DNA of 64,000 nucleotides from Sphingomonas jatrophae. GTDB taxonomy: Bacteria > Pseudomonadota > Alphaproteobacteria > Sphingomonadales > Sphingomonadaceae. Position 1 is the first letter of the stretch. Each line of letters opens with the position of its first letter. The translations under genes and the position numbers were made by a program. Location of the stretch: NCBI RefSeq assembly GCF_900113315.1, contig NZ_FOZG01000001.1:1302001-1366000 (forward strand), given 5' to 3'. Positions 57,418-64,000 of the stretch are shown piece after piece. The notes beneath the pieces are model-generated. The model saw only the letters and a program-made list of their open reading frames with translations. It was not told the DNA's origin and did no database searches.

Positions 57418-57927
57418 ATGGCCGATGAGCCCGCCTTCGCCCCCGATCAGGGCTTTCCGGCCAATGGCGAGGATACCAGCCCCGCCGTCGGCCTGATCAC
57501 GCAATATGTGAAGGATCTGTCGTTCGAGAATCCGAACGCGCCGATGATCTTCCAGAGCCAGGCGCAGCCGCGCATCGATGTGCAGTTCAACATCGGTTCG
57601 TCGGTGATCGGCGACGGCGTCTACGAGGTAGTGCTGAAGATCGACGCCAAGGCGAGCGTCGACGATCAGGTCGCCTTCGTGGTGGACCTGTCCTACGCCG
57701 GGCTGTTCGGCGTGCGCAACGTGCCCGAGGATCAGCTCCAGCCCTTCCTGCTGGCCGAAGCGCCGCGGCTCATCTTCCCCTTCGCCCGCCGGGTCGTCGC
57801 CGACGTGACGCGCGACGGCAATTATCCGCCGCTCATGCTGGAGCCGATCGATTTCGGCGCGCTCTACATGGCGCAGGCGCAGGACCAGTTCGGCGCGCTC
57901 CAGGGTGAGCCGGCCGGCCAGGCCTGA
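57418..57927 (+). CDS. secB: Protein-export chaperone SecB
   Basis: A 169-aa SecB: ITQYVKDLSFENPNAP at the N-terminus and FPFARRVVADVTRDGNYPPL with MLEPIDFGALYM, all family hallmarks. SecB tetramers keep precursors unfolded and hand them to SecA. A slightly long acidic leader (ADEPAFAPDQGFP) precedes the core. The gene stands alone; a palindromic repeat follows its stop. Confidence 0.96.
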   Translation: MADEPAFAPDQGFPANGEDTSPAVGLITQYVKDLSFENPNAPMIFQSQAQPRIDVQFNIGSSVIGDGVYEVVLKIDAKASVDDQVAFVVDLSYAGLFGVRNVPEDQLQPFLLAEAPRLIFPFARRVVADVTRDGNYPPLMLEPIDFGALYMAQAQDQFGALQGEPAGQA

Positions 57928-57936
57928 TCCTGTCCC

Positions 57937-58016
57937 GTTCGCGCTGAGCGTGTCGAAGGTCTGTCCTTCTCCGTGATCCAGAAGAAGACCAGTGTCGCGA
58001 CACGCTCAGCACGAAC
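57937..58016. repeat. Intergenic palindromic repeat (GTTCGnGCTGAGCGTGTCG family)
   Basis: GTTCGCGCTGAGCGTGTCG (57937-57955) and CGACACGCTCAGCACGAAC (57998-58016) are inverted copies with one mismatch; inside them GGTCT/AGACC and CTTCT/AGAAG can pair further. It lies between secB and murJ and could end secB transcription. The form is of a dispersed sphingomonad repeat. Confidence 0.7.
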
Positions 58017-58038
58017 CTCGTCCTAGGCGGATGACGGC

Positions 58039-59601
58039 ATGAACCTCGTCCGCTCGCTCGGCTCGGTCGGCGGCCTGACACTCGTCAGCCGCGTCCTCGC
58101 GCTGCTGCGCGATTCGCTCCAGGCCACCTATGTCGGCGCGGGCTTCGCATCGGACGCGTTCCTCGTCGCCTTCCGCCTGCCGAACATGTTCCGCGCGCTG
58201 TTTGCGGAAGGCGCCTTCTCCGCCGCGTTCATCCCGATGTTCAACCGGAAGTCCGCGGAAGGCGGCGGCACGCCCGCGGGCCTCGCCTTTGCCGAACAGG
58301 CACTGTCGGTGCTGTTCCCGGTGCTGGTGATCTTCACCGCCCTGCTGATGATCGCCGCCTGGCCGGTCACCTGGGCGCTGTCGGGCGGCTTCAACGATCC
58401 CAGCCCGCAGCAATTCGCCTTCGCGGTGCTGCTGTCGCGCATCACCCTGCCCTATCTGTTCCTCATCTCGCTGGTCTCGCTGCTCGGCGGCATCCTCAAC
58501 TCGCTCGATCGCTACTGGGTGAATGCCGCCGCGCCGATCCTGCTCAACATCGCGATGATCGTCGGCCTGTGGCTGTTCCATGGCTCGGACCCGTATGAGA
58601 CGGCGCGCGTGCAGGCGATCGCCGTCACCGTCGGCGGCGCGCTCCAGCTCGGCTGGCTGGTGATCGCCTGCCGCAAGGCGGGGGTGGTGCTGCGCTTGCG
58701 CCTGCCGCGCATCGACGATGACGTGCGCCAGCTGCTCCGCCTGATCGTCCCCGCCGCAGCAGGTGCGGGCGCGGTGCAGGTCAACCTGCTCGTCTCGACC
58801 GCGCTGGCCGGCCGGCTGCTCGATCCCGGCGCCATCTCCTACATCTATTACGCGGATCGGCTGAACCAGCTGCCGCTCGGCCTGATCGGCATCGGCCTCG
58901 GCACGATTCTCCTGCCCACCATCTCGCGCCTGCTCGCCCGCGGTGAGGAGCGCCAGGCGATGGAGACGCAGAACAGGGGCATCGAGCTGGCGCTCCTGCT
59001 CACTTTGCCTGCCACCGTCGCCTTCATCGTCGCGGCGGAGCCGATCGTCCGCGGCCTGTTCCAGCACGGCGCCTTTACCGCGGAGGACAGCATCCGCTGC
59101 GGCTGGGCGCTGTCCGCCTTCTCGCTCGGCCTACCCGCCTACGTGCTGGTCAAGGTGCTGACGCCCGGCTTCTACGCGCGCGAGGATACAAAGACGCCGG
59201 TCCGCTATGCGACGATGTCGATCGGCGTGAACTTCGTCGGCAATCTCATCCTGATCCCGCTGATCGGCCATGTCGGTCCGCCGCTGGCGACCGCGGTGGC
59301 CAGCCTCGTCAATGTCGCCCTGCTCTATCGCACGCTCGGCAAGCGCGGCCACTTCACCGCCGATGCCAAGCTCCGCCACCGCCTGCCCCGCCTTGCGCTT
59401 GCCGCGCTGGCGATGGGGGTCGTGCTGTGGCTGCTCGATCCGCTGGCCGATCCTTATCTCACCGGATCGCTGCCCGTCCGCTTCGCCGCACTGGCCGTGC
59501 TGGTCGGCGGCGGCGTCGCCGTCTATGTCGCTGCCTGCTTCGCCATCGGCGCGTTCCGCCTGAGCGAACTGAAGGCATTGGTGGCACGTCGCCGCGCTTG
59601 A
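58039..59601 (+). CDS. murJ: Lipid II flippase MurJ
   Basis: A 520-aa inner-membrane protein of the MurJ/MviN family with about 14 helices. Recognisable segments are [60 protein letters not shown]-like [17 protein letters not shown] and [20 protein letters not shown]. MurJ moves lipid II across the membrane for peptidoglycan synthesis. trpS follows after 32 nt and is probably cotranscribed, a pairing common in alphaproteobacteria. Confidence 0.95.
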   Translation: MNLVRSLGSVGGLTLVSRVLALLRDSLQATYVGAGFASDAFLVAFRLPNMFRALFAEGAFSAAFIPMFNRKSAEGGGTPAGLAFAEQALSVLFPVLVIFTALLMIAAWPVTWALSGGFNDPSPQQFAFAVLLSRITLPYLFLISLVSLLGGILNSLDRYWVNAAAPILLNIAMIVGLWLFHGSDPYETARVQAIAVTVGGALQLGWLVIACRKAGVVLRLRLPRIDDDVRQLLRLIVPAAAGAGAVQVNLLVSTALAGRLLDPGAISYIYYADRLNQLPLGLIGIGLGTILLPTISRLLARGEERQAMETQNRGIELALLLTLPATVAFIVAAEPIVRGLFQHGAFTAEDSIRCGWALSAFSLGLPAYVLVKVLTPGFYAREDTKTPVRYATMSIGVNFVGNLILIPLIGHVGPPLATAVASLVNVALLYRTLGKRGHFTADAKLRHRLPRLALAALAMGVVLWLLDPLADPYLTGSLPVRFAALAVLVGGGVAVYVAACFAIGAFRLSELKALVARRRA

Positions 59602-59633
59602 CCGCGCCGCGCCCGTCCGCAACACGCGCGGGC

Positions 59634-60632
59634 ATGACCCGCATCGTCTCCGGCATCCAGCCCACCGGCCAGCTCCACCTCGGCAATTATCTCGGCGCGA
59701 TCCGCAACTGGGTGCGGATGCAGGATCAGTTCGATGGCGAGAAGCTGTTCTTCCTCGCCGATCTGCACGCCATCACCGTCCACAACGATCCCGCCGCGCT
59801 GAAGGCGAACATCCGCGAGATCGCCGCCGCGCTGTTCGCCGCGGGTGTTGATCCGGCGAAGGCGACCTTGTTCCGCCAGGCCGCCGTCCCTGCCCATGCC
59901 GAGCTGTGCTGGCTGCTCAACGGCACCGCCCGCATCGGCTGGCTGAACCGCATGACGCAGTTCAAGGAGAAATCCGGCAAGAACCGCGAGGGCGCGTCCG
60001 TCGGCTTGTTCGCCTATCCCGTCCTCCAGGCGGCCGACGTCCTGCTCTACCGCGCTACCCATGTGCCCGTGGGCGAGGATCAGAAGCAGCATCTGGAGCT
60101 GGCGCGCGACATCGCGACCAAGTTCAACACCGATTTCGCGACCGAGCTGTTCACCCTGCCCGAGCCGATCATCCCGCCCGCTGCCGCGCGCATCATGTCC
60201 CTGCGCGACGGATCGGCGAAGATGAGCAAGTCCGATCCCTCGGACATGAGCCGCGTCAACCTGTCCGACGATCCCGACGCGATCGCCGCCAAGCTGCGCA
60301 AGGCCAAGACCGATCCCGAGCCGCTGCCCGACGATCCTGCGCAGCTGGAGGGCCGGCCCGAGGCTCGCAACCTCGTCGCCATCTATGCCGCGCTGTCGGA
60401 CGAGACGCAGGCGCAGGTGCTCGCCCGCTTTGCCGGCCAGGGCTTCGGTGCGTTCAAGCCCGCGCTGGCGGAGCTTGTGGTGGAGACGCTCCGCCCGATC
60501 GGCACGCGCCTGGCTGAGCTCCGCCGCGATCCCGCCGAGCTCGATCGCCTGCTCGCGCATGGCGCCGCCCGCGCGCGGGAGATCGCCGCACCGACGCTCG
60601 CCGGCGCCTACGCGGCCCTCGGCCTGGACTGA
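59634..60632 (+). CDS. trpS: Tryptophan--tRNA ligase
   Basis: A 332-aa class I aminoacyl-tRNA synthetase: [17 protein letters not shown] with the HIGH-type motif near residue 13, [16 protein letters not shown], and KMSKSDPSD with the KMSKS loop. It charges tRNA-Trp. ATG 59634 matches the usual N-terminus [11 protein letters not shown]. It lies downstream of murJ by 32 nt. Confidence 0.96.
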   Translation: MTRIVSGIQPTGQLHLGNYLGAIRNWVRMQDQFDGEKLFFLADLHAITVHNDPAALKANIREIAAALFAAGVDPAKATLFRQAAVPAHAELCWLLNGTARIGWLNRMTQFKEKSGKNREGASVGLFAYPVLQAADVLLYRATHVPVGEDQKQHLELARDIATKFNTDFATELFTLPEPIIPPAAARIMSLRDGSAKMSKSDPSDMSRVNLSDDPDAIAAKLRKAKTDPEPLPDDPAQLEGRPEARNLVAIYAALSDETQAQVLARFAGQGFGAFKPALAELVVETLRPIGTRLAELRRDPAELDRLLAHGAARAREIAAPTLAGAYAALGLD

Positions 60633-60781
60633 GATTTTGCGAGCGATTCCGTACAGTTGATCCCGCCGCGGGGTCATTGAAGCGGGCGGGCGCGCATCCC
60701 ACATCGGGATCAGCCCGGCGCCCCCAATCGGGTGCGTCTTCAACCGCTTGGATAGATTGGCGGCCCGCTGCAACCGGCAGC

Positions 60782-60807
60782 GTTCGTCATCCGTTCAACG
60801 CCCGTTC
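60782..60807 (+). promoter_or_regulatory. Three GTTC words at exact 11-bp spacing (SOS-box-like or direct-repeat operator)
   Basis: GTTC occurs at 60782-60785, 60793-60796 and 60804-60807, giving GTTC-N7-GTTC-N7-GTTC. GTTC-N7-GTTC is the published LexA box of alphaproteobacteria; evenly spaced direct repeats are also typical of OmpR-family response regulators. The site is about 70-90 nt before the DUF4136 lipoprotein gene. Confidence 0.45.
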
Positions 60808-60822
60808 AGTGCACTTGGCCGA

Positions 60823-60840
60823 TAAGCCCTTCCGGGCTTA
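60823..60840 (+). other. Perfect hairpin in the leader of the DUF4136 gene
   Basis: TAAGCCC-TTCC-GGGCTTA, a 7-bp stem with a tetraloop, 34 nt before the start codon. No U tract follows, so a leader or operator role is more likely than termination. The remainder of the 241-bp gap after trpS shows nothing else. Confidence 0.4.
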
Positions 60841-60873
60841 CCATCCGGTGTCGCCCGCATGAGGTCCGCTTCC

Positions 60874-61527
60874 ATGTCGCTTAGTCGCACGATCTTCACG
60901 CTCGCCGCGCCAGCGGCGCTGCTCGCGCTGTCCGCCTGCGCCACGCCCTTCAAGGCGGATGTCGCGCGCTTCCAGCAGATGCCGCCGCCTGCCGGGCAGA
61001 GCTTCACCGTCCAGGCGGTCAACCCGCGCAACCAGGGCGGGCTCGAGTTCCAGCAATATGCCGGCATCATCAGCCAGGCGCTCGTCGCGCAGGGCTATCA
61101 GCCCGCGGCCAATCCGCGTTCGGCCACCTTCGTCGTGAACGTCGATTACGGCGTCGATAACGGCAACGAGAAGGTCGTCTCCACGCCGGGCTTCGGCGGC
61201 TATGGCGGTCCGTGGGGTTATGGCGGTTTCGGCGGCTGGGGCGGGTATCGCCGCGGCGGCTTCGGCGGCTGGGGCTGGGGCTGGAATGACCCCTTCTTCT
61301 ACGGCCCGCAGGTCGACAGCTATACCTACTATACCAGCTATCTCGACATGACGATCAACCGCACCGCGGATGGGCAGCGTCTGTTCGAGGGCAAAGCCAA
61401 GGCCCGCTCGCGCACCAACAGCCTGCCGACGCTCGTGCCGAACCTGGTCGAGGCGCTGTTCACCGGCTTCCCCGGCCGCAATGGCGAAGAGGTCCGCATC
61501 ACCGTGGCGCCCCCGCCCCGCGGCTGA
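60874..61527 (+). CDS. DUF4136-domain lipoprotein
   Basis: About 217 aa. The N-terminus is a lipoprotein signal with lipobox LSAC near residue 20, so it is anchored to a membrane by its Cys, probably the outer membrane. The mature protein has the DUF4136 fold pattern (QVNPRNQGG-like AVNPRNQGGLEF, YGVDNGNEKV, GLPTLV-like NSLPTLVPNLVEALFTGFPG), interrupted by a Gly/Trp/Tyr-rich insert (about residues 105-140, GGFGGWGGYRR). GAGG 9 nt upstream favours ATG 60874; ATG 60859 is an alternative. Function unknown. Confidence 0.82.
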   Translation: MSLSRTIFTLAAPAALLALSACATPFKADVARFQQMPPPAGQSFTVQAVNPRNQGGLEFQQYAGIISQALVAQGYQPAANPRSATFVVNVDYGVDNGNEKVVSTPGFGGYGGPWGYGGFGGWGGYRRGGFGGWGWGWNDPFFYGPQVDSYTYYTSYLDMTINRTADGQRLFEGKAKARSRTNSLPTLVPNLVEALFTGFPGRNGEEVRITVAPPPRG

Positions 61528-61549
61528 GACGACCCCGTCCGAACACAGC

Positions 61550-61581
61550 AACGCCGCCCGGTCCCGCGACCGGGCGGCGTT
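61550..61581. terminator. Bidirectional terminator between the DUF4136 gene and dnaA
   Basis: A perfect 14-bp stem, AACGCCGCCCGGTC (61550-61563) with its complement at 61568-61581, around CCGC. On the plus strand it is followed by a T-rich run (TCTGCTTT). It lies between convergent genes. Confidence 0.8.
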
Positions 61582-61610
61582 CTGCTTTGCCCGCCATGCC
61601 GGCGGGAGCC

Positions 61611-63038
61611 TTATCCCTCCAGCTGCCGGATCAGCAGCCGCACGTCCGCATCCAGTTCCGCATCGGCCGCGCGCAGCTTCTCGATCTGCTTCACCGCGTG
61701 GATCACCGTCGTATGATCGCGCCCGCCGAAACGACGGCCGATCTCGGGCAGCGAGCGCGGCGTCAGCTGCTTGGCCAGATACATCGCGATCTGCCGCGGC
61801 CGCGCCACCTCGCGCGCACGCCGCGCCGAGCTCATCTCCGCCTGGCGGATGCGATAATGGTCGGAAACCTTGCGCTGGATCTCGTCGATCGTGATCCGCC
61901 GCTGCGTCGCGCGCAGCAGGTCCGCCAGCACCTCGGCGGCGAAATCGGTATCGACGATCCGGTTCTGCAGCGTGGCATAAGCGACGACGCGGTTGAGCGC
62001 GCCTTCCAGCTCGCGCACGTTCGCGCTGATCCGGCGGGCGAGGAACATCGCCACCTCGTCGGGCACGCGCGCGTCGGGCATCTGCTCCAGCTTCTTGCAG
62101 ATGATGTTGTAGCGCAGCTCGAAGTCGGCCGGGTTCACGTCCGCGACGAGGCCCCACGACAGGCGCGAGAGGATGCGCGACTCGATCCCCTCCAGCGATT
62201 GCGGGCTGCGATCCGCGGTGATGACGAGACGGCGGCCCGCGCCGATGATCTCGTTCATCGTGTGGAAGAATTCTTCCTGCGTGCTGTCCTTGCCGGCGAT
62301 GAACTGCACATCGTCGATCATCAGCAGGTCGGCCGCGCGCAGCCGCGCCTTGAAGCTGTACGTATCCTTCGCGCGCATTGCCGCGACGAACTCGAACATG
62401 AACTTCTCGGCCGACATGTAGATCACCCGCGCGCCCGGCCGGGCGGCGAGGAAATCATGGCCGATGGCGTGCATCAGGTGCGTCTTGCCGAGCCCCGTGC
62501 CGCCATGGAGGAAGAGCGGGTTGAAGCCGATCGGCCCGTCCGCTGCCATCGCCTTGGCGGCGTTATAGGCCATCTCATTGGCCTTGCCGACGACGAAGCT
62601 GTCGAACCGGTAACGCGGATCGAGCGCGGGCGGCGCTTCCGCCGGTTCCTCCGCCACCACGGCCGCGGCCGGTGGCGCGACGGGCGCAGTCTCGAACAGT
62701 GCAGGCGCCAGCGGCGCCGTACCCGCTTCCACCGCGATGCTGCGCACCGCCGGCCAGGTTGCGCGCCACGCGGCGGCGAGGTGATCCTGATAATGGTTGG
62801 CGACCCAGCCCGCCATGAACGGCGATGCGGCCAGCAGCGTCAGCCGCCCGCTCGCCGGATCGAAGCCGCCGAGCGCCAGCGGCTTCAGCCAATGCTCGAA
62901 CGGCCGTGCGCCGATCGAGCGGCGCAGCGAATCGCACACCGCGCCCCACGCGGCCGCCAGCGCCGCCGCATCCTCGCACGGCGCCATGCCGGAGGCCGGC
63001 CCCCGGGCATCACCATCGATCTCGCCCGTTCGCGCCAC
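61611..63038 (-). CDS. dnaA: Chromosomal replication initiator protein DnaA
   Basis: A 475-aa initiator with all four domains: N-terminal interaction domain I, an Ala/Pro-rich linker (about 105-140), the AAA domain with Walker A HGGTGLGKTHLMHA and Walker B LLMIDDVQFI, and the C-terminal DNA-binding domain with the signature GGRDHTTVIHAVKQ. GTG 63038 has GAGGGA 6 nt upstream. A leader hairpin lies at 63057-63074 and a possible promoter at 63181-63209. No cluster of DnaA boxes is visible nearby. Confidence 0.98.
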   Translation of the reverse strand: MARTGEIDGDARGPASGMAPCEDAAALAAAWGAVCDSLRRSIGARPFEHWLKPLALGGFDPASGRLTLLAASPFMAGWVANHYQDHLAAAWRATWPAVRSIAVEAGTAPLAPALFETAPVAPPAAAVVAEEPAEAPPALDPRYRFDSFVVGKANEMAYNAAKAMAADGPIGFNPLFLHGGTGLGKTHLMHAIGHDFLAARPGARVIYMSAEKFMFEFVAAMRAKDTYSFKARLRAADLLMIDDVQFIAGKDSTQEEFFHTMNEIIGAGRRLVITADRSPQSLEGIESRILSRLSWGLVADVNPADFELRYNIICKKLEQMPDARVPDEVAMFLARRISANVRELEGALNRVVAYATLQNRIVDTDFAAEVLADLLRATQRRITIDEIQRKVSDHYRIRQAEMSSARRAREVARPRQIAMYLAKQLTPRSLPEIGRRFGGRDHTTVIHAVKQIEKLRAADAELDADVRLLIRQLEG

Positions 63039-63056
63039 GCAAATTCCCTCGTTCGC

Positions 63057-63074
63057 GGGTGAGCCCTCTCACCC
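63057..63074 (-). other. Hairpin in the dnaA leader
   Basis: GGGTGAG and CTCACCC form a perfect 7-bp stem with a 4-nt loop, ending 19 nt before the GTG start of dnaA and just upstream of its ribosome binding site. Confidence 0.45.
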
Positions 63075-63180
63075 CCGTTGACGACATGACTATCCGGTGC
63101 GCGGCGGCCCCCCGCCTGCGCCACTTGCTGCCCTGTTCCGCTAAGCCAGCCGGGAGATTCGCCCGGCGGCTGGGAGGCCG

Positions 63181-63209
63181 AATAAAGAGGCAGCCGCGGG
63201 TTCGATCAA
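63181..63209 (-). promoter_or_regulatory. Candidate dnaA promoter
   Basis: On the minus strand TTGATC (complement of 63204-63209), 17 nt, TTTATT (complement of 63181-63186); each box matches 4 of 6 consensus bases. The surrounding 400-bp gap (63039-63439) has AT-rich patches near 63230 and 63290 but no gene. Confidence 0.35.
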
Positions 63210-63383
63210 GCCCCGGTCGGGTCACAAAAGCTAAATATACCGCCTTGACACCCGAACCGCCCGGAAATCCGGCACCGGCCGAATTCTAATCGCAATTACA
63301 ATGGCTTGGCCCCGACCTCAGACACGAATCGCGCGATTCCCGCAGCTTCGCCGCATCGGTTCAAGACAGGCTCCGGACAAAGC

Positions 63384-63417
63384 AAAGCCCGCCGCGGAGC
63401 GATCCGCGGCGGGCTTT
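63384..63417. terminator. Terminator downstream of rpsT
   Basis: AAAGCCCGCCGCGG (63384-63397) pairs perfectly with CCGCGGCGGGCTTT (63404-63417) around AGCGAT. On the minus strand, the rpsT direction, it ends GGGCTTTGCTTT, a U-rich tail. Confidence 0.85.
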
Positions 63418-63439
63418 CCGAATGCTCGACCGGCAGGCG

Positions 63440-63703
63440 TTATGCCAGCGCGGAGACCGCCTTGGTCAGGCGCGCGAACTTCCGCGAGGCGGTGTTCTTG
63501 TGCATCACGCCCTTGGACACGCCGCGCTGGATCTCCGGCTGCGCCGCTGCCAGCGCCGCGACTGCCGCCGCCTTGTCGCCCGCGCCGATCGCCGACTCGA
63601 CCTTCTTCACGAAGGTCCGGACGCGGCTGACGCGCGCCCCGTTGATCTCGGCCCGGCGGCCGTTGCGGCGGATGCGCTTCTTGGCTTGCGGCGTGTTCGC
63701 CAT
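63440..63703 (-). CDS. rpsT: 30S ribosomal protein S20
   Basis: An 87-aa basic, helical protein: [20 protein letters not shown] at the start, [19 protein letters not shown] near the end, the standard S20 pattern. It binds 16S rRNA in the body of the small subunit. It lies between mutM and dnaA on the same strand, a conserved order in sphingomonads, and has its own strong terminator. Confidence 0.97.
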   Translation of the reverse strand: MANTPQAKKRIRRNGRRAEINGARVSRVRTFVKKVESAIGAGDKAAAVAALAAAQPEIQRGVSKGVMHKNTASRKFARLTKAVSALA

Positions 63704-63811
63704 GCGACTGCTGGTCCCTCGACTGATCTCAAAATGAAAACGGCGCGGAGCACGCGTGGAAAGCGTGCCGCACCGGACAGACGGGCCCCCTAGCGCAAGG
63801 CAGCGCTCGGG

Positions 63812-64000
63812 TCAACGCTGGCAGGCACGGCACCAGAAGGTCGATCGCCCGCCATCCACGCGCCGCTCGACGATGCCGCGCCCGCATGGACAGGGCTCGC
63901 CCTCGCGGCCATAGACCCGGAACTGCTTGGAGAAATAGCCGAGCTGCCCATCGGGTGCGGCATAGTCGCGCAGCGTCGATCCGCCCGCATCGATCGCCGC
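63812..64000 (-). CDS. mutM: Formamidopyrimidine-DNA glycosylase, C-terminal fragment (cut by window edge)
   Basis: The last 62 codons are visible, ending TTCWCRACQR-like [10 protein letters not shown] and a TGA at 63812-63814. They form the C-terminal helix-two-turn-helix/zinc-finger end of Mut[34 protein letters not shown] and FWCRACQR, giving the four zinc cysteines. MutM removes 8-oxoguanine from DNA. The catalytic N-terminus lies beyond the window. rpsT follows downstream after 108 nt. Confidence 0.93.
   Translation of the reverse strand, partial: AAIDAGGSTLRDYAAPDGQLGYFSKQFRVYGREGEPCPCGRGIVERRVDGGRSTFWCRACQR

Noticed and set aside
63039-63440. Chromosomal origin next to dnaA
   Set aside because: There is no cluster of DnaA boxes, and only short AT-rich patches. 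In many alphaproteobacteria the origin is away from dnaA.

Overview
The window is dense, high-GC alphaproteobacterial chromosome, most likely from a Sphingomonas-type member of the Sphingomonadaceae. The reasons are the gene content (dnaA-rpsT-mutM block, a five-gene F1 ATPase operon with a very short epsilon subunit, phasin and 3-hydroxybutyrate dehydrogenase, SecB, a bacterial Cdc48-type ATPase, DUF1192/DUF4893/DUF6265 proteins), promoters of the EcfG type (GGAAC-N16-CGTT) and several intergenic palindromic repeats. I see no prophage, insertion sequence or CRISPR array. One tRNA gene (Ala, anticodon CGC) is present and no rRNA.

Layout. 1-5.4 kb: the start of a Nudix gene and a divergent nicotinamidase-like gene (NAD salvage), then two divergent two-domain fusion genes for surface-glycan chemistry (GH1 glycosidase/RmlD-like reductase, and glycosyltransferase/UDP-galactopyranose mutase) that share a 144-bp control region. 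5.5-18.8 kb: SDR/LysR pair, quinone oxidoreductase, DUF1192, clpA, phospholipase-D-like enzyme, S9 peptidase, Cdc48-type AAA ATPase, LysR regulator, cyclophilin. 18.9-23.3 kb: MFS transporter, GFA-domain protein, two L,D-transpeptidase-type proteins, tRNA-Ala. 23.4-27.9 kb: small regulatory cluster (winged-helix protein, membrane protein, LuxR-type HTH protein with a membrane anchor) and a large hybrid histidine kinase. 27.9-34.7 kb: six co-directional genes (M20 amidohydrolase, two small exported proteins, 3-hydroxybutyrate dehydrogenase, patatin, M1 aminopeptidase). 34.9-39.8 kb: zinc metallopeptidase, DJ-1/PfpI protein, a low-complexity SWFGD/DUF2171 protein, TetR with a divergent metal-dependent hydrolase, GNAT acetyltransferase.

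39.9-47.3 kb: rplU-rpmA, dicarboxylate-type symporter, phasin-like protein, divergent priA, a ureohydrolase, an exported HExxH/TPR protein. 47.4-52.5 kb: atpH-atpA-atpG-atpD, a small YHS/TRASH-like gene, then atpC. 52.5-61.5 kb: DUF6265 protein, an orphan cpaF, a polytopic membrane protein, an exported methyltransferase-like protein, secB, murJ, trpS and a DUF4136 lipoprotein. 61.6-64 kb: dnaA, rpsT and the 3' end of mutM, all on the minus strand.

The most notable features are the divergent pair of bifunctional glycan genes with a perfect EcfG promoter on one side, a near match on the other and an operator-like palindrome between them; the YHS-like gene inside the ATP synthase operon; an orphan rho-independent terminator with an anti-Shine-Dalgarno-like segment (possible small RNA) upstream of the Cdc48 gene; and a low-complexity stress-type protein whose ribosome binding site lies in a small palindrome. 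All family names come from reading motifs by eye; no database search was run.
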